Assembly (NCBI RefSeq): GCF_013002715.1
Contig: NZ_JABENB010000002.1
Span: 372,001-436,000, forward strand
Origin: Flexivirga aerilata
GTDB taxonomy: Bacteria; Actinomycetota; Actinomycetes; Actinomycetales; Dermatophilaceae
Length of the DNA stretch: 64,000 nt
Direction: 5' to 3'
Positions within the stretch are counted from its first letter, which is position 1; every line of letters begins with the position of its first letter. Below are positions 1 through 8,562 of the stretch, piece after piece. The notes below the pieces were generated by a model, which was not told the origin of the DNA, ran no database searches, and saw only the letters and a program-made list of their open reading frames with translations. A program made the position numbers and the translations under genes.

Positions 1-1
1 G

Positions 2-862
2 GACATCATCCTGGCCGTCATCGCCGAGATCGGCACCGGCGGCGGCCAGGGCTACGTGCTCGAGTATCGCGGCGAGGCGATCCGCGCGCTGTCGATGGAA
101 GCGCGGATGACGGTGTGCAACATGTCGATCGAGGCCGGCGCACGCGCCGGGATGATCGCCCCCGACGACACCACCTTCGACTATCTGAAGGGCCGAGACT
201 ACGCGCCGGAGGGTGCCGACTGGGACGCCGCCGTCGCCGCGTGGCGCGAGCTGGCGACCGACGACGACGCGACCTACGACGCGGAGATCGACATCGACGC
301 GTCGCAGCTCTCGCCCTACGTCACCTGGGGGACCAACCCCGGCCAAGGACTGCCGCTGTCGGCGAATGTCCCTGACCCCGAGATGCTTTCGGACGACGGT
401 GAGCGCACCGCGGCCGAGCGCGCGATCGAATATATGGGCCTGACGCCGGGCGCACCGCTGCGCGACATCAGCGTCGACACGGTCTTCCTCGGCTCCTGCA
501 CCAACGGCCGCATCGAGGACCTGCGGGCTGCGGCCGAGATCGTCAAGGGCCGCAAGGTGGCCGGCAGCGTGCGGATGCTCGTCGTGCCCGGCTCGGCCAA
601 GGTCCGGCTGCAGGCCGAATCCGAAGGCCTGGACAAGGTGTTCACCGATGCCGGTGCCGAATGGCGGCTCGCCGGTTGCTCGATGTGTCTCGGCATGAAC
701 CCCGACCAGCTGTCGCCGGGGGAGCGCAGTGCGTCCACTTCCAACCGCAACTTCGAGGGGCGGCAGGGCAAGGGCGGCCGCACCCACCTGGTGAGCCCGC
801 TGGTGGCGGCGGCGACCGCGATCCGCGGCACGCTGTCCAGCCCGGCCGACCTGTCCAACTAG
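2..862 (+). CDS. leuC: 3-isopropylmalate dehydratase large subunit (C-terminal part)
   Basis: This is the C-terminal 286 residues of the LeuC subunit of isopropylmalate isomerase, which converts 2-isopropylmalate to 3-isopropylmalate in leucine synthesis in the cytoplasm. The window opens inside the gene, so the start is missing. The aconitase-type 4Fe-4S ligands are visible: one Cys in the motif [13 protein letters not shown] and two in [12 protein letters not shown]. The tail [14 protein letters not shown] is also typical of the family. leuD follows after 27 nt and both subunits are needed for activity, so the two are very likely one operon. Only the missing N-terminus is uncertain. Confidence 0.97.
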   Translation, partial: DIILAVIAEIGTGGGQGYVLEYRGEAIRALSMEARMTVCNMSIEAGARAGMIAPDDTTFDYLKGRDYAPEGADWDAAVAAWRELATDDDATYDAEIDIDASQLSPYVTWGTNPGQGLPLSANVPDPEMLSDDGERTAAERAIEYMGLTPGAPLRDISVDTVFLGSCTNGRIEDLRAAAEIVKGRKVAGSVRMLVVPGSAKVRLQAESEGLDKVFTDAGAEWRLAGCSMCLGMNPDQLSPGERSASTSNRNFEGRQGKGGRTHLVSPLVAAATAIRGTLSSPADLSN

Positions 863-889
863 ACCCCGCCACCCGAGAGGACTTTCGCC

Positions 890-1483
890 ATGGAGCAGTT
901 CAGCAAGCACACCGGCGTCGGGGTGCCGCTGCGCCGCAGCAACGTCGACACCGACCAGATCATCCCGGCCGTCTACCTCAAGCGCGTCACCCGCACCGGC
1001 TTCGAGGACGGGCTCTTCTCCGCCTGGCGCAACGACGACACCTTCGTGCTGAACAACCCTGATTTCGCTCAGGGTTCGGTGCTGGTCGCCGGTCCCGACT
1101 TCGGCACCGGGTCGTCGCGCGAGCACGCGGTGTGGGCGCTGATGGACTACGGCTTCCGGGTCGTGCTGTCGTCGCGCTTCGCCGACATCTTCCGGGGCAA
1201 CTCGGGCAAGTCCGGCCTGCTGACCGCGCAGCTGCGGCAGGAGGACATCGAGCTCATCTGGAAGCTGCTCGAGAACGAGCCGGGCATGCAGCTGACGGTC
1301 GATCTCGAGGAGCGCACGGTCACCGCCGGCGAGCACGTCTTCGCCTTCGAGGTGGACGACTACACGCGCTGGCGGCTGCTCGAAGGGCTCGACGACGTGA
1401 GTTTGACCCTTCGACACGCTGACGAGATCACAAATTTCGAATCCAGCCGTCCGGATTGGAAACCGGCGGTCGAACCGGCCTGA
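890..1483 (+). CDS. leuD: 3-isopropylmalate dehydratase small subunit
   Basis: LeuD (197 aa) forms the swivelling small subunit of isopropylmalate isomerase with LeuC. The N-terminus carries the family signature ([19 protein letters not shown]), and the central [17 protein letters not shown] motif is the substrate-binding loop. Length is normal for the family. The ATG is preceded by GAGAGG at 875-880, 9 nt upstream. It lies 27 nt behind leuC, and a strong hairpin terminator follows at 1503-1540, so it ends the leuCD operon. Confidence 0.97.
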   Translation: MEQFSKHTGVGVPLRRSNVDTDQIIPAVYLKRVTRTGFEDGLFSAWRNDDTFVLNNPDFAQGSVLVAGPDFGTGSSREHAVWALMDYGFRVVLSSRFADIFRGNSGKSGLLTAQLRQEDIELIWKLLENEPGMQLTVDLEERTVTAGEHVFAFEVDDYTRWRLLEGLDDVSLTLRHADEITNFESSRPDWKPAVEPA

Positions 1484-1502
1484 GCCAGACTCGATCCCGC
1501 TG

Positions 1503-1540
1503 ATTCGCGTGGGCCACCCTCCGGGGTGACCCACGCGAAT
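1503..1540 (+). terminator. leuCD hairpin terminator
   Basis: An inverted repeat with 16-nt arms (ATTCGCGTGGGCCACC against GGTGACCCACGCGAAT) has a single G-T wobble and a six-base loop, and is followed by a short T-rich stretch. It sits 20 nt after the leuD stop. Confidence 0.8.
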
Positions 1541-1688
1541 TTCATTGTGCGATAAAGGCATTCGGGATTCTGTGGTATGGCGGGGCATCCTGCCCGCGAT
1601 CGCGCCCCGGCGGTGGCTGCGCCCGACCGACGCAGTGCCCGGACCTCCCAAAGCTGTTGTGCCTTAGGCAAATTCCGCGCGTTGTTGG

Positions 1689-1717
1689 TTGCCGACCGGG
1701 CGTCCTGGGCATACCGT
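1689..1717 (+). promoter_or_regulatory. putative hupB promoter
   Basis: TTGCCG (1689-1694) and TACCGT (1712-1717) are separated by 17 nt, a plausible sigma-A promoter that would give a 5' leader of about 80 nt before hupB. The gene-free stretch 1484-1803 holds the leuCD terminator, this promoter and the hupB ribosome binding site. I see nothing else in it. Confidence 0.4.
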
Positions 1718-1803
1718 CTGTCTCAATCGAGTGCAAGAAGCTCGAGGTATGCAAACCAGCCGCCCGGCACGTGCCGGCCGCACCTTTGAAGGGGACACGA
1801 CCC

Positions 1804-2421
1804 ATGAACAAGGCAGAGCTCATCGAGAGCCTCGAATCTCGCCTGGGCAGCAAGAAGGCCGCCAGCGACGCACTCGAGGCTGTCGTGGATGCGATCATCC
1901 GCGAGGTTGCCAAGGGCAACAAGGTCGGCATCACCGGCTTCGGCACCTTCGAGAAGATCTCGCGTGCGGCTCGCACCGGCCGCAACCCGCGCACCGGCAC
2001 GACCGTGCGCATCAAGAAGACCGCCGTGCCGAAGTTCAAGCCCGGCACCGCGTTCAAGTCCGTTGTCGCAGACCCGCGTTCGCTGCCGAAGACCGGCAAC
2101 GCCGGTGGTCGCGCCTCGGCGGCCGGCACTCCGGCCAAGAAGACCACCACCAAGAAGGCGGCGGCCAAGAAGACGACCGCGAAGAAGGCCACGGCCAAGA
2201 AGGCGACGACCAAGACCGCGGCCGCCAAGAAGACCACCGCCAAGCAGGCGGCCTCCAAGACGACCGCCGCGAAGAAGACCACGGCGAAGAAGGCCACGAC
2301 GGCTGCCGCGAAGAAGACCACGGCCAAGAAGACCGTCGCCAAGAAGGCTCCGGCGAAGAAGGCCCCCGCCAAGAAGACGACCGCCAAGAAGACCACGGCG
2401 AAGAAGACCGCGCGTCGCTGA
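1804..2421 (+). CDS. hupB: HU family DNA-binding protein with Lys/Ala-rich tail
   Basis: A nucleoid-associated HU protein of the actinobacterial HupB/Hlp type (205 aa). Residues 1 to about 90 are a complete HU fold ([18 protein letters not shown] at the start, then [18 protein letters not shown] and the DNA-binding arm [18 protein letters not shown]). Residues from about 100 onward are a histone-H1-like tail built from repeats of KKTTAKK, KKATAKK and PAKK. Tails of this kind in mycobacterial homologues bind and compact DNA and are targets of acetylation. The ATG is chosen because the HU fold begins there and AAGGGG lies about 10 nt upstream. A longer in-frame extension upstream has no family match. 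It is followed by a bidirectional terminator. Confidence 0.95.
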   Translation: MNKAELIESLESRLGSKKAASDALEAVVDAIIREVAKGNKVGITGFGTFEKISRAARTGRNPRTGTTVRIKKTAVPKFKPGTAFKSVVADPRSLPKTGNAGGRASAAGTPAKKTTTKKAAAKKTTAKKATAKKATTKTAAAKKTTAKQAASKTTAAKKTTAKKATTAAAKKTTAKKTVAKKAPAKKAPAKKTTAKKTTAKKTARR

Positions 2422-2434
2422 CGTCCGCACGCGT

Positions 2435-2470
2435 TTCGGCCCGCCCCGTCATACGACAGGGCGGGCCGAA
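2435..2470. terminator. bidirectional hairpin between hupB and the convergent gene
   Basis: Arms TTCGGCCCGCCC and GGGCGGGCCGAA pair perfectly. After one mismatch a further GTC/GAC pairing closes a four-base ATAC loop. It lies 13 nt after hupB and 25 nt beyond the end of the convergent gene, so it can serve both strands. Confidence 0.75.
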
Positions 2471-2495
2471 TTGCGTTGTCGCAGAGGCTTTCGGG

Positions 2496-2708
2496 TCAGC
2501 GAATGCGCTGGCCCGAGCCGATGCCGACGATCCAGAGGCGGCTGACGCCCGAGGAACCGACCTCGATGCTCACCCGCTGGCCGACGCGCAGGTGCCGCAG
2601 CTCCGAGGCGGCAAAAACCGTGTGCGAGAAGGGAAGCACCCGGCCGTTGTCGGTCAGCACCGACCCCTCCCCGGAGTCGTGGTCGAATTCGTGAACCGTT
2701 GCCTGCAT
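2496..2708 (-). CDS. degenerate cold-shock-domain protein
   Basis: A 70-residue protein with the length and beta-strand pattern of a cold-shock (OB-fold) domain: QATVHEFDHDSGEGSVLTDNG, then LPFSHTVF, then LRVGQRVSIEV. It stands where actinobacterial genomes often place such a gene, between hupB and cofC. The aromatic RNA-binding motifs of classical Csp proteins (RNP1 KGFGFI, RNP2 VFVHFS) are replaced by GEGSVL and LPFSHT, so nucleic-acid binding is not assured. I chose ATG 2708 because a TAGGGT -10 element lies 7 nt upstream, implying a leaderless transcript. A GTG at 2714 is the alternative. Confidence 0.75.
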   Translation of the reverse strand: MQATVHEFDHDSGEGSVLTDNGRVLPFSHTVFAASELRHLRVGQRVSIEVGSSGVSRLWIVGIGSGQRIR

Positions 2709-2715
2709 GGGCACG

Positions 2716-2721
2716 ACCCTA
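2716..2721 (-). promoter_or_regulatory. -10 element, leaderless start of cold-shock-domain gene
   Basis: TAGGGT on the minus strand ends 7 nt before ATG 2708, with no ribosome binding site between. Confidence 0.45.
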
Positions 2722-2802
2722 GTGCTCCCAGTGCTCCCCAGTGCTTCTGGTGTTGCTCAATGCTTCTGGTGGTCGCCGCGCCCGCGGCCCGGCGACGGCG
2801 CC

Positions 2803-3447
2803 CTACGCGCCGGCGGCCGCCGGCAGGTCCAGCACCCGCCGCGTCCACGGGCCGACGCCGAGCGAGACCGCCTCCCGCAGAGCCTTGTCGTCGTCGACAT
2901 CGGTGCGCAGCCGGGGCAGTTCGGGTTGCAGCACGGTCGCGGTGCGCGCATGCCGGGCCGCCGACCCGGTGCCGAAGCGCGGCACCAGCCGGCCCGCGTC
3001 GTGGTGGGTGAGCAGCACCGTGCCGGTGCCGTCGCGGTCGGGCACGACGGCCGCCTCGGTCGCGGCGCACGCCGCGAGGCCGTCGCGGAGTTCGTCTGCC
3101 GTGAGCGCCGGCAGGTCGCCGAGCAGCACCGCCGCCGGCGTGCCGGCGGCCTCGCGGCGGACCCGGTCGATGCCGGCGGCGATCGCGGGGTTGAGGCCGC
3201 GACCCGGATCCGGCAGGACGTGTGCTCCGCGGTCCTGCATCTGCAGGCGCACCTCGGCGTCCTCGGTCACGACGATCACCTGCGCCGGCTCGACGACCTC
3301 CAGCACCACGTGCAGCGTGTCCAGCGCGATCGCGAGCGCGAGATCGCTGCGGCGCACCCCCGGCGGAGGGTGCAGCCGCGACTTGCCGTGCGCGCTGTGC
3401 TTGACCGGCACAATCACGTGCCAGGTCGACGTCGCAGGGGAGTTCAC
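2803..3447 (-). CDS. cofC: 2-phospholactate/phosphoenolpyruvate guanylyltransferase (CofC/FbiD)
   Basis: A nucleotidyltransferase (214 aa) of the CofC/FbiD family, which activates 2-phospholactate or phosphoenolpyruvate with GTP during coenzyme F420 synthesis. Features seen are the N-terminal nucleotide-binding segment VIVPVKHSAHGKSRL, LGDLPALTADEL, DRDGTGTVLL, and the C-terminal TDVDDDKALREA. The GTG start is chosen because VIVPVK should lie near the N-terminus. The reading frame stays open upstream, but that extension has no family match. Its presence implies that the host makes F420, although no other F420 gene is in the window. The small cold-shock-domain gene lies downstream on the same strand. 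Confidence 0.88.
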   Translation of the reverse strand: MNSPATSTWHVIVPVKHSAHGKSRLHPPPGVRRSDLALAIALDTLHVVLEVVEPAQVIVVTEDAEVRLQMQDRGAHVLPDPGRGLNPAIAAGIDRVRREAAGTPAAVLLGDLPALTADELRDGLAACAATEAAVVPDRDGTGTVLLTHHDAGRLVPRFGTGSAARHARTATVLQPELPRLRTDVDDDKALREAVSLGVGPWTRRVLDLPAAAGA

Positions 3448-3585
3448 GGGCAAGATGTTCTCAGACCGGCCTGCGGTCACTCGCGGCGGTTCGGTCGCAA
3501 CTGCGGCCGGTCTCGGTTTAGATAGCCGGTGAGCCGCACGACGCCTCGGCTCACCGGACGACCCAGAGCGAAGGAGACTCGATCC

Positions 3586-4341
3586 GTGTCTCGGCCACCG
3601 ATGAGCGAACACATCGAACCGATGTATTCCAAGGTCATTGCGACCCTGTACCCGGTGATGCAGCGCATCACCGTCCGCGAGTGGACCGGCATGGAGAACA
3701 TCCCGGCGACGGGCGGATTCGTGGTCGCGTCCAACCACACCTCCAACATGGACCACTTCCCGCTGGCGCACTTCCTGGTCGACGCCGGACGGGCGCCGCA
3801 CTACCTGGCCAAGTCGTCATTGTTCAAACCGCCGGGCGTGAAGCAGATCATGTGGGGCACCGGGCAGATCCCGGTCTACCGGGGCACCACCAAGGCGACG
3901 TCGGCGCTGTCGGCGGCCGAGGAGGCGCTCGAGCGCGGCGCCTGCGTGTGCGTCTATCCCGAGGGCACGATCACCCGTGAGCCCGACTTCTGGCCGATGG
4001 TCGGCAAATCCGGCGCGGCACGGCTTGCGCTGGAGACCGGCGTGCCGCTGATCCCGATGGCGATGTGGGGCACGCGCGACATCATGTGGCCCTACAAGGA
4101 CAAGCTGCCGCGGATCTGGCCGCCGAAGAAGGTCAGCGTCAGCGCCGGCCCCGCGGTCGACCTCGACGACCTGCGCGGCGGGCCCGTCGACGGCAAATCG
4201 CTGCGGGTGGCGACCGATCGGCTGATGGAGGACATCACCGGTCTCCTGGAAGGCATTCGGGGCGCCAAGGCCCCCGACCACCGTTTCGATCCGCGCACGG
4301 AGAAGGCCGCACGCGGCCACGGCGAGGGTCGCGCGCGATGA
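3586..4341 (+). CDS. PlsC-like 1-acyl-glycerol-3-phosphate acyltransferase
   Basis: A 251-residue lysophospholipid acyltransferase, expected to acylate 1-acylglycerol-3-phosphate at the inner membrane face in phospholipid synthesis. The HX4D catalytic motif is NHTSNMD (His51, Asp56). The substrate-binding motif VYPEGTITRE follows about 90 residues later. The GTG start at 3586 has AAGGAG at 3571-3576. An in-frame GTG at 3529 lacks one. It overlaps gpsA by 4 nt (ATGA), so acyltransferase and glycerol-3-phosphate supply are co-translated, a pairing common in actinobacteria. Confidence 0.9.
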   Translation: MSRPPMSEHIEPMYSKVIATLYPVMQRITVREWTGMENIPATGGFVVASNHTSNMDHFPLAHFLVDAGRAPHYLAKSSLFKPPGVKQIMWGTGQIPVYRGTTKATSALSAAEEALERGACVCVYPEGTITREPDFWPMVGKSGAARLALETGVPLIPMAMWGTRDIMWPYKDKLPRIWPPKKVSVSAGPAVDLDDLRGGPVDGKSLRVATDRLMEDITGLLEGIRGAKAPDHRFDPRTEKAARGHGEGRAR

Positions 4342-5339
4342 CCCGCGTCGCGGTCCTCGGCGGCGGCAACTGGGGCACGGCCTACGCTGCGGTGATGGCC
4401 GACGCGGGCTGCACGGTCCGGCTCTGGGCCCGCCGTGCCGAGGTGGCCGACGAGATCAACCGCACCAGGGTCAACTCCGCCTATCTGCCCGAACTCACCG
4501 TCCCCGAAGGGATTTCGGCGACCAGCGACTCAGCCGAGGCGCTCGCCGACGCCGAGATCGTCGTGCTGGCGGTGCCCTCCCAGAGCTTGCGCGACAACCT
4601 CGCCGTATGGCGGGAACAACTGCCCGCCGACGCCCCCGTCGTGTCGCTGATGAAGGGCATCGAGCTCGGCACCGGCGAACGCATGAGCGAGGTCATCGCC
4701 GACGCCGGGGGAGTGGACCCCGATCGCATCGTGGTGGTGTCGGGGCCCAATCTCGCCCACGAGATCGCCGCGCAGCAGCCGGCCGCGGCGGTCGTCGCAT
4801 CGGCCAGCCCCCGGGCCCGCGCACGGGTCGCGGAGGCCAGCGCCACCGGCTACTTCCGCCCCTACCTCGGCAACGACGTCGTCGGCACCGAGATCGCCGG
4901 CGCGACCAAGAACGTCATCGCGCTCGCGGTCGGCATGGCCTCGGGCATGGGGATGGGCGACAACACCATGGCGAGCCTGCTCACCCGTGGGCTCGCCGAG
5001 ACCGCCCGGCTCGGAACGGCTTTGGGCGCAGACCCGCAGACCTTCCTCGGGCTCGCGGGCGTCGGTGACCTGGTGGCGACCTGTGCGTCGCCGTTGTCGC
5101 GCAACCGCACGTTCGGCTACAAGCTCGGCTCGGGGATGACGCTGGCCGAGGTCACCGCGAGCACGACCCAGACCGCCGAGGGCGTGAAGTCGTGCGAATC
5201 CATCCTGCAGCTCGCGCAGGGTGCCGGCGTCGACGTGCCGATCGTCGAGAACGTCGCTGCCGTCGTGCACGAGGGACGCAGCCCGCGTGACGTGGTCGGT
5301 GCGCTGATGTCCCGCGCCCGCAAGCACGAGGGTCACTGA
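4338..5339 (+). CDS. gpsA: NAD(P)H-dependent glycerol-3-phosphate dehydrogenase
   Basis: GpsA (333 aa) reduces dihydroxyacetone phosphate to sn-glycerol-3-phosphate for phospholipid synthesis. It starts with a Rossmann GxGxxG loop (VLGGGNWG, residues 6-13). It has the family motifs VPSQSLRDNL, SLMKGIE and VSGPNLAHEIA, and the catalytic-lysine region GTEIAGATKNVIALAVG, followed by GDLVATCASPLSRNRTFG. Length is normal. Its start ATG overlaps the stop of the acyltransferase gene. Confidence 0.97.
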   Translation: MTRVAVLGGGNWGTAYAAVMADAGCTVRLWARRAEVADEINRTRVNSAYLPELTVPEGISATSDSAEALADAEIVVLAVPSQSLRDNLAVWREQLPADAPVVSLMKGIELGTGERMSEVIADAGGVDPDRIVVVSGPNLAHEIAAQQPAAAVVASASPRARARVAEASATGYFRPYLGNDVVGTEIAGATKNVIALAVGMASGMGMGDNTMASLLTRGLAETARLGTALGADPQTFLGLAGVGDLVATCASPLSRNRTFGYKLGSGMTLAEVTASTTQTAEGVKSCESILQLAQGAGVDVPIVENVAAVVHEGRSPRDVVGALMSRARKHEGH

Positions 5340-5363
5340 GGTCTCTGGGCTCACTGACCTCGT
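5326..5363 (+). terminator. imperfect hairpin at the gpsA stop
   Basis: ACGAGG pairs with CCTCGT, and inner TCA and TGAG stretches pair around one bulge and one mismatch, closing a nine-base loop. It overlaps the gpsA stop codon. The next gene is convergent. Confidence 0.35.
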
Positions 5364-5414
5364 CGGTTCAACCGCGTTCTGGCAGCGGCGGATCCGGCGC
5401 CCAGGTGGAGCCGG

Positions 5415-6479
5415 TCAGCCGCGCAGCGCCTGGTCCAGGTCGCGCCAGAGGTCCTCGACGTCCTCGATGCCGACGGACAGCCGCAGCAGAGCGTCGGGCA
5501 CGGTCTCGGGCTCTCCGGGGTGGCGCCGGCGGCGTTCGAGCAGCGACTCGACCCCGCCGAGGCTGGTGGCCGGCAGCCACACCCGCACGCGCTGCTCGAC
5601 GGCCTCGGTGGCCGCGCGGCCACCGACGGGCTCGACCGCGATGACCGCTCCGAAGCCGGGGTAGCGCACGTCCGCGACCTGGGGATGATCGGCCAGCCGG
5701 CGCGCGAGCTCGGCCGCGTTGGCGCACGAGCGCTCGAGGCGCACGTGCAGCGTGCGCATGCCGCGCAGCGCCAGCCAGGTCTCGTGCGGGCCGGGGATGG
5801 CGCCATACATCACGCGGTGCAGCGAAAGGCGTTCGTAGAGCTCGTCGTTGGCGGTGACGGCGGCGCCGAGCAGCACGTCGGAGTGACCGGCCAGGAATTT
5901 CGTCACCGAGTGCACCACGACGTCCGCGCCGAGCGACAGCGGTTGGGCCAGCAGTGGGGTGTTGAAGGTGTTGTCGACGATGCTCAGCACGCCCTTGCTG
6001 CGGGCGGCGGTGAGGATCGCGGGCAGGTCACCGACCTCCAGCATCGGATTGGTCGGTGACTCCATCCAGAGCACGTCCGCGCCGTCAAGCGCGGCGACCA
6101 CCGCGGCGGTGTCGGTCGGGTCGACCCGGCGCGTGCGCAAGCGGCCCTGCTCCTCCTGCGAGGTCAGCAGTGAGGACGAGCCGTTGTAGACGTGCTCCGG
6201 CAGCACGACGGTGCCCCCCTGCGGGGTCAGCGACATGGCGGCACTGATCGCCGCCATACCGCTGGCGAAGGCGAGAGCCCGTCCGCCCTCCAGCGCACCG
6301 AGGACGTCCTCGAACGCCGTCCAGGTGGCGTTGCCGGACCGGCCGTAGTTGACCGGGCCGTCTGCCACGAACGTCGAGCTCAGCTCCACCGGTGGGCTCA
6401 CCGGGGCACCCGGCTGTCGTGCCGGCCGGCCGAGACCGACCAGCCGGGTGGCCGGGGAGTGTGCGGTGTCATCTGCCAT
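5415..6479 (-). CDS. Cys/Met-metabolism PLP-dependent enzyme (cystathionine gamma-synthase/lyase family)
   Basis: A fold-type I PLP enzyme (354 aa) of the trans-sulfuration family (cystathionine gamma-synthase, gamma-lyase, methionine gamma-lyase). Seen are the cofactor-binding region FASGMAAISAAMSL, WMESPTNPMLEVGDL, the Asp of SIVDNTFNTPL, the lysine that forms the Schiff base in HSVTKFLAGHSD, and the C-terminal LLRLSVGIEDVEDLWRDLD. It is slightly short against the usual 380 residues. The ATG at 6479 is preceded by AGGGTG. Which of the three reactions it performs cannot be decided from sequence alone. It is divergent from ddl. Confidence 0.88.
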   Translation of the reverse strand: MADDTAHSPATRLVGLGRPARQPGAPVSPPVELSSTFVADGPVNYGRSGNATWTAFEDVLGALEGGRALAFASGMAAISAAMSLTPQGGTVVLPEHVYNGSSSLLTSQEEQGRLRTRRVDPTDTAAVVAALDGADVLWMESPTNPMLEVGDLPAILTAARSKGVLSIVDNTFNTPLLAQPLSLGADVVVHSVTKFLAGHSDVLLGAAVTANDELYERLSLHRVMYGAIPGPHETWLALRGMRTLHVRLERSCANAAELARRLADHPQVADVRYPGFGAVIAVEPVGGRAATEAVEQRVRVWLPATSLGGVESLLERRRRHPGEPETVPDALLRLSVGIEDVEDLWRDLDQALRG

Positions 6480-6546
6480 GCGTTCACCCTGGCACGCCGG
6501 GCTGCGTCCGGCCGTCGGCGTTCGCAAGGTGAGCGCCGGACTCCGT

Positions 6547-6552
6547 TACGCT
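6547..6552 (+). promoter_or_regulatory. -10 element of ddl
   Basis: TACGCT lies 8 nt before ATG 6561 (5 nt before an in-frame GTG at 6558). No ribosome binding site is visible, which fits a leaderless mRNA. Confidence 0.35.
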
Positions 6553-6560
6553 CCTTCGTG

Positions 6561-7712
6561 ATGAGCACCAGCAACCAGCCCGAGAAGGCCGAGAAGATCG
6601 AGGACGCCGGCCGAAAGCCGGTCGTCGCAATTGTTTTCGGTGGACGGTCGAGCGAGCACGCGGTCTCCTGCTCCACCGCCGCGAGTGTGCTGCGGGCGAT
6701 CGACCGAGATCGCTTCGACGTCGTCCCGATCGGCATCGCGCAGGACGGCCGCTGGTTGCTCATGGCCGACGACCCCGAGCCGTTGCAGCTGACCGCCGAG
6801 CACACCCCGAGCGTGCAGGGCGACACCACCGCGCTGATCCCGGCGGACCCGGGCAACCGCGAGCTCATGGTCTTCCCGCCCGACGAGCCGCCGCGCCGGC
6901 TCACCACCGTCGACGTCGTCTTCCCGCTGCTGCACGGCCCGTTCGGCGAGGACGGCACGCTGCAGGGCATGCTCGAGCTCGCCGACACCCGCTACGTCGG
7001 CTCCGGCGTCGCCGCCTCCGCGGTGATGATGGACAAGGCGCTGATGAAGGTGGTCTTCACGGCCGCGGGCCTGCCGGTCGGGCGCTATGTCGTGATCACC
7101 GACAAGGAGTGGCGCCGCGACAAGGCGGCCGCGCTCGACCCGATCGCCGCGCTCGGCATGCCGGTCTTCGTCAAGCCGGCCCGCGCCGGCTCCAGCGTCG
7201 GCGTCGTGCGGGTGGACGACCCGGCCGACCTCGAGGCGGCGATCGAGCAGGCGCGCGAGTCGGACCCGAAGGTGCTGGTGGAGGCCGCGATCGACGGCCG
7301 CGAGGTCGAGTGCGGCGTCCTGGAGGGGCGCGGCGCGGATCGGCCGCGAGCCAGCGAGATCGGCGAGATCACCGTGACCGGCGACCGCCATACGTTCTAC
7401 GACTTCGAGGCGAAGTATCTCGATGACGACGCGCAGCTCACCTGCCCGGCCGACCTGCCGAAGAGCGTCGCCGACGAGATCCGCGAGTTGTCGATCAAGG
7501 CGTTCGACGCCGCGGGGTGTGAGGGCCTTGCCCGGGTCGACTGGTTCTACACCACCGACGGGCGGTTGATGCTCAACGAGATCAACACGATGCCCGGTTT
7601 CACGCCGAGCTCGATGTTCCCGCGCATCTGGGCCGAGACCGGGTTCGACTACCCGTCCCTGATCACCGAGCTCATCACGCTGGCGATGGAGCGGCGCACC
7701 GGGCTGCGTTGA
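6561..7712 (+). CDS. ddl: D-alanine--D-alanine ligase
   Basis: Ddl (383 aa) joins two D-alanines with ATP for peptidoglycan precursor synthesis. The N-terminal domain has VAIVFGGRSSEHAVSCSTA and FPLLHGPFGEDGTLQG. The ATP-grasp part has SGVAASAVMMDKALMK, VFVKPARAGSSVGV, and the metal-binding end LMLNEINTMPGFTPSSMFPR. The start ATG at 6561 places the conserved core 30 residues in. The frame is open far upstream, but that part is antisense to the PLP enzyme gene. It is followed by a convergent DUF3515 gene. Confidence 0.96.
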   Translation: MSTSNQPEKAEKIEDAGRKPVVAIVFGGRSSEHAVSCSTAASVLRAIDRDRFDVVPIGIAQDGRWLLMADDPEPLQLTAEHTPSVQGDTTALIPADPGNRELMVFPPDEPPRRLTTVDVVFPLLHGPFGEDGTLQGMLELADTRYVGSGVAASAVMMDKALMKVVFTAAGLPVGRYVVITDKEWRRDKAAALDPIAALGMPVFVKPARAGSSVGVVRVDDPADLEAAIEQARESDPKVLVEAAIDGREVECGVLEGRGADRPRASEIGEITVTGDRHTFYDFEAKYLDDDAQLTCPADLPKSVADEIRELSIKAFDAAGCEGLARVDWFYTTDGRLMLNEINTMPGFTPSSMFPRIWAETGFDYPSLITELITLAMERRTGLR

Positions 7713-7742
7713 GCCGCAGGGTTTCGGCTCAGTTGCAACGGC

Positions 7743-8204
7743 TCAACTGCAGTGGTGTGAGCCCTGGGGGATCTGCGATGCAGCACCGGAAAACGCCGCG
7801 AGCGGCCAGCCGCCGTATTTGGTCGGCACCAGCAGCTCGATGGCCGGGCTCCGGCCGTAGGTGACGTAGCGGGTGCCGTCGGACAGCGGCGTCGCCACCC
7901 AGTCGATGTTGTCGGCGCTGACGCACTTGTCGGTGGTCGGGCCGGGGGAGGTGACCCCGCACCGCGCGATGATCGCCGGATCGCCCCACGCCCGCACGGT
8001 CGGCGAGTCGGTCGTGACCTTGCGCTGCTTCTCACTCGAAACGGTTGCCGGCCAGTGCTGGGAAACCTTGGTGCACAACGGGTTCGACGCCTGATCGGCA
8101 GGTGCGGCGTCGACCGCCTTCTCTCCGCCACCACCGCAGGCGGCCAGCGCGAGAGTGACGCCGACCGCGCCGGTGGCCGCCGCGGCGCGGCGCATCAGCC
8201 GCAT
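7743..8204 (-). CDS. DUF3515 family lipoprotein
   Basis: A 153-residue predicted lipoprotein. Arg-rich n-region, hydrophobic stretch and lipobox LAAC (Cys23) are followed by a Gly-rich linker, so it should be anchored to the outer face of the membrane. The remainder matches the actinobacterial DUF3515 pattern: a few conserved Cys (PLCTKV, ARCGVTSPG, DKCVSAD), the WVATPLSDGTRYVTYGR core, and a final Cys in SHHCS. Function is unknown. It is habitually found between ddl and thiL in actinobacteria. Its ATG overlaps the TAA of the upstream Lrp-domain gene by one base (TAATG), implying coupled translation. Confidence 0.85.
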   Translation of the reverse strand: MRLMRRAAAATGAVGVTLALAACGGGGEKAVDAAPADQASNPLCTKVSQHWPATVSSEKQRKVTTDSPTVRAWGDPAIIARCGVTSPGPTTDKCVSADNIDWVATPLSDGTRYVTYGRSPAIELLVPTKYGGWPLAAFSGAASQIPQGSHHCS

Positions 8205-8437
8205 TAAGGGTGGACGACGGTGCACGTGAGCGTGCGCATGATGCCGGGCGCGTCCTGGATCTTGGCGATCACCAGCGACCCGAGCTCGTCGAGGGTCGGC
8301 GCCTCGGCGCGCGCGATCACGTCGTAGGGGCCGGTGACGTCCTCGGAGGACAACACACCGGGGATCTCACGCACCGCGGCGGCGACCGCGGTCGCCTTGC
8401 CGAGGTCTGCCTGAATGAGGATGTAGGCCTGGACCAT
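8204..8437 (-). CDS. stand-alone Lrp/AsnC ligand-binding (RAM) domain protein
   Basis: A 77-residue protein made only of the effector-binding domain of the Lrp/AsnC family (MVQAYILIQADLGKATAVAA, then PGVLSSEDVTGPYDVIARAEAP), with no DNA-binding part. Such stand-alone domains form alpha-beta sandwich oligomers that bind amino acids. Their role in actinobacteria is not settled. GGGAG precedes the ATG. It is coupled to the DUF3515 gene by the overlapping TAATG and diverges from thiL. Confidence 0.85.
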   Translation of the reverse strand: MVQAYILIQADLGKATAVAAAVREIPGVLSSEDVTGPYDVIARAEAPTLDELGSLVIAKIQDAPGIMRTLTCTVVHP

Positions 8438-8562
8438 CAGGATCTCCCGAGACTGGCTGGAGTGCGTCGCGGGCGACGCACGAGCGCGGCGCCGTCGCCA
8501 TGCTCGTGCGCACGCTACCGTGCGGTGCTGTCGCGGAACGAACGAAGGGCGGGATTGGACGT

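Noticed and set aside
1804..2421. The repetitive Lys/Ala-coding region as a CRISPR or satellite repeat
   Set aside because: The repeats are imperfect, in frame and part of a known HupB tail.
1689..3011. A 440-codon frame over hupB and beyond
   Set aside because: Frame-shifted reading of the Lys/Ala repeat. The HU frame has a start, ribosome binding site and a domain match.
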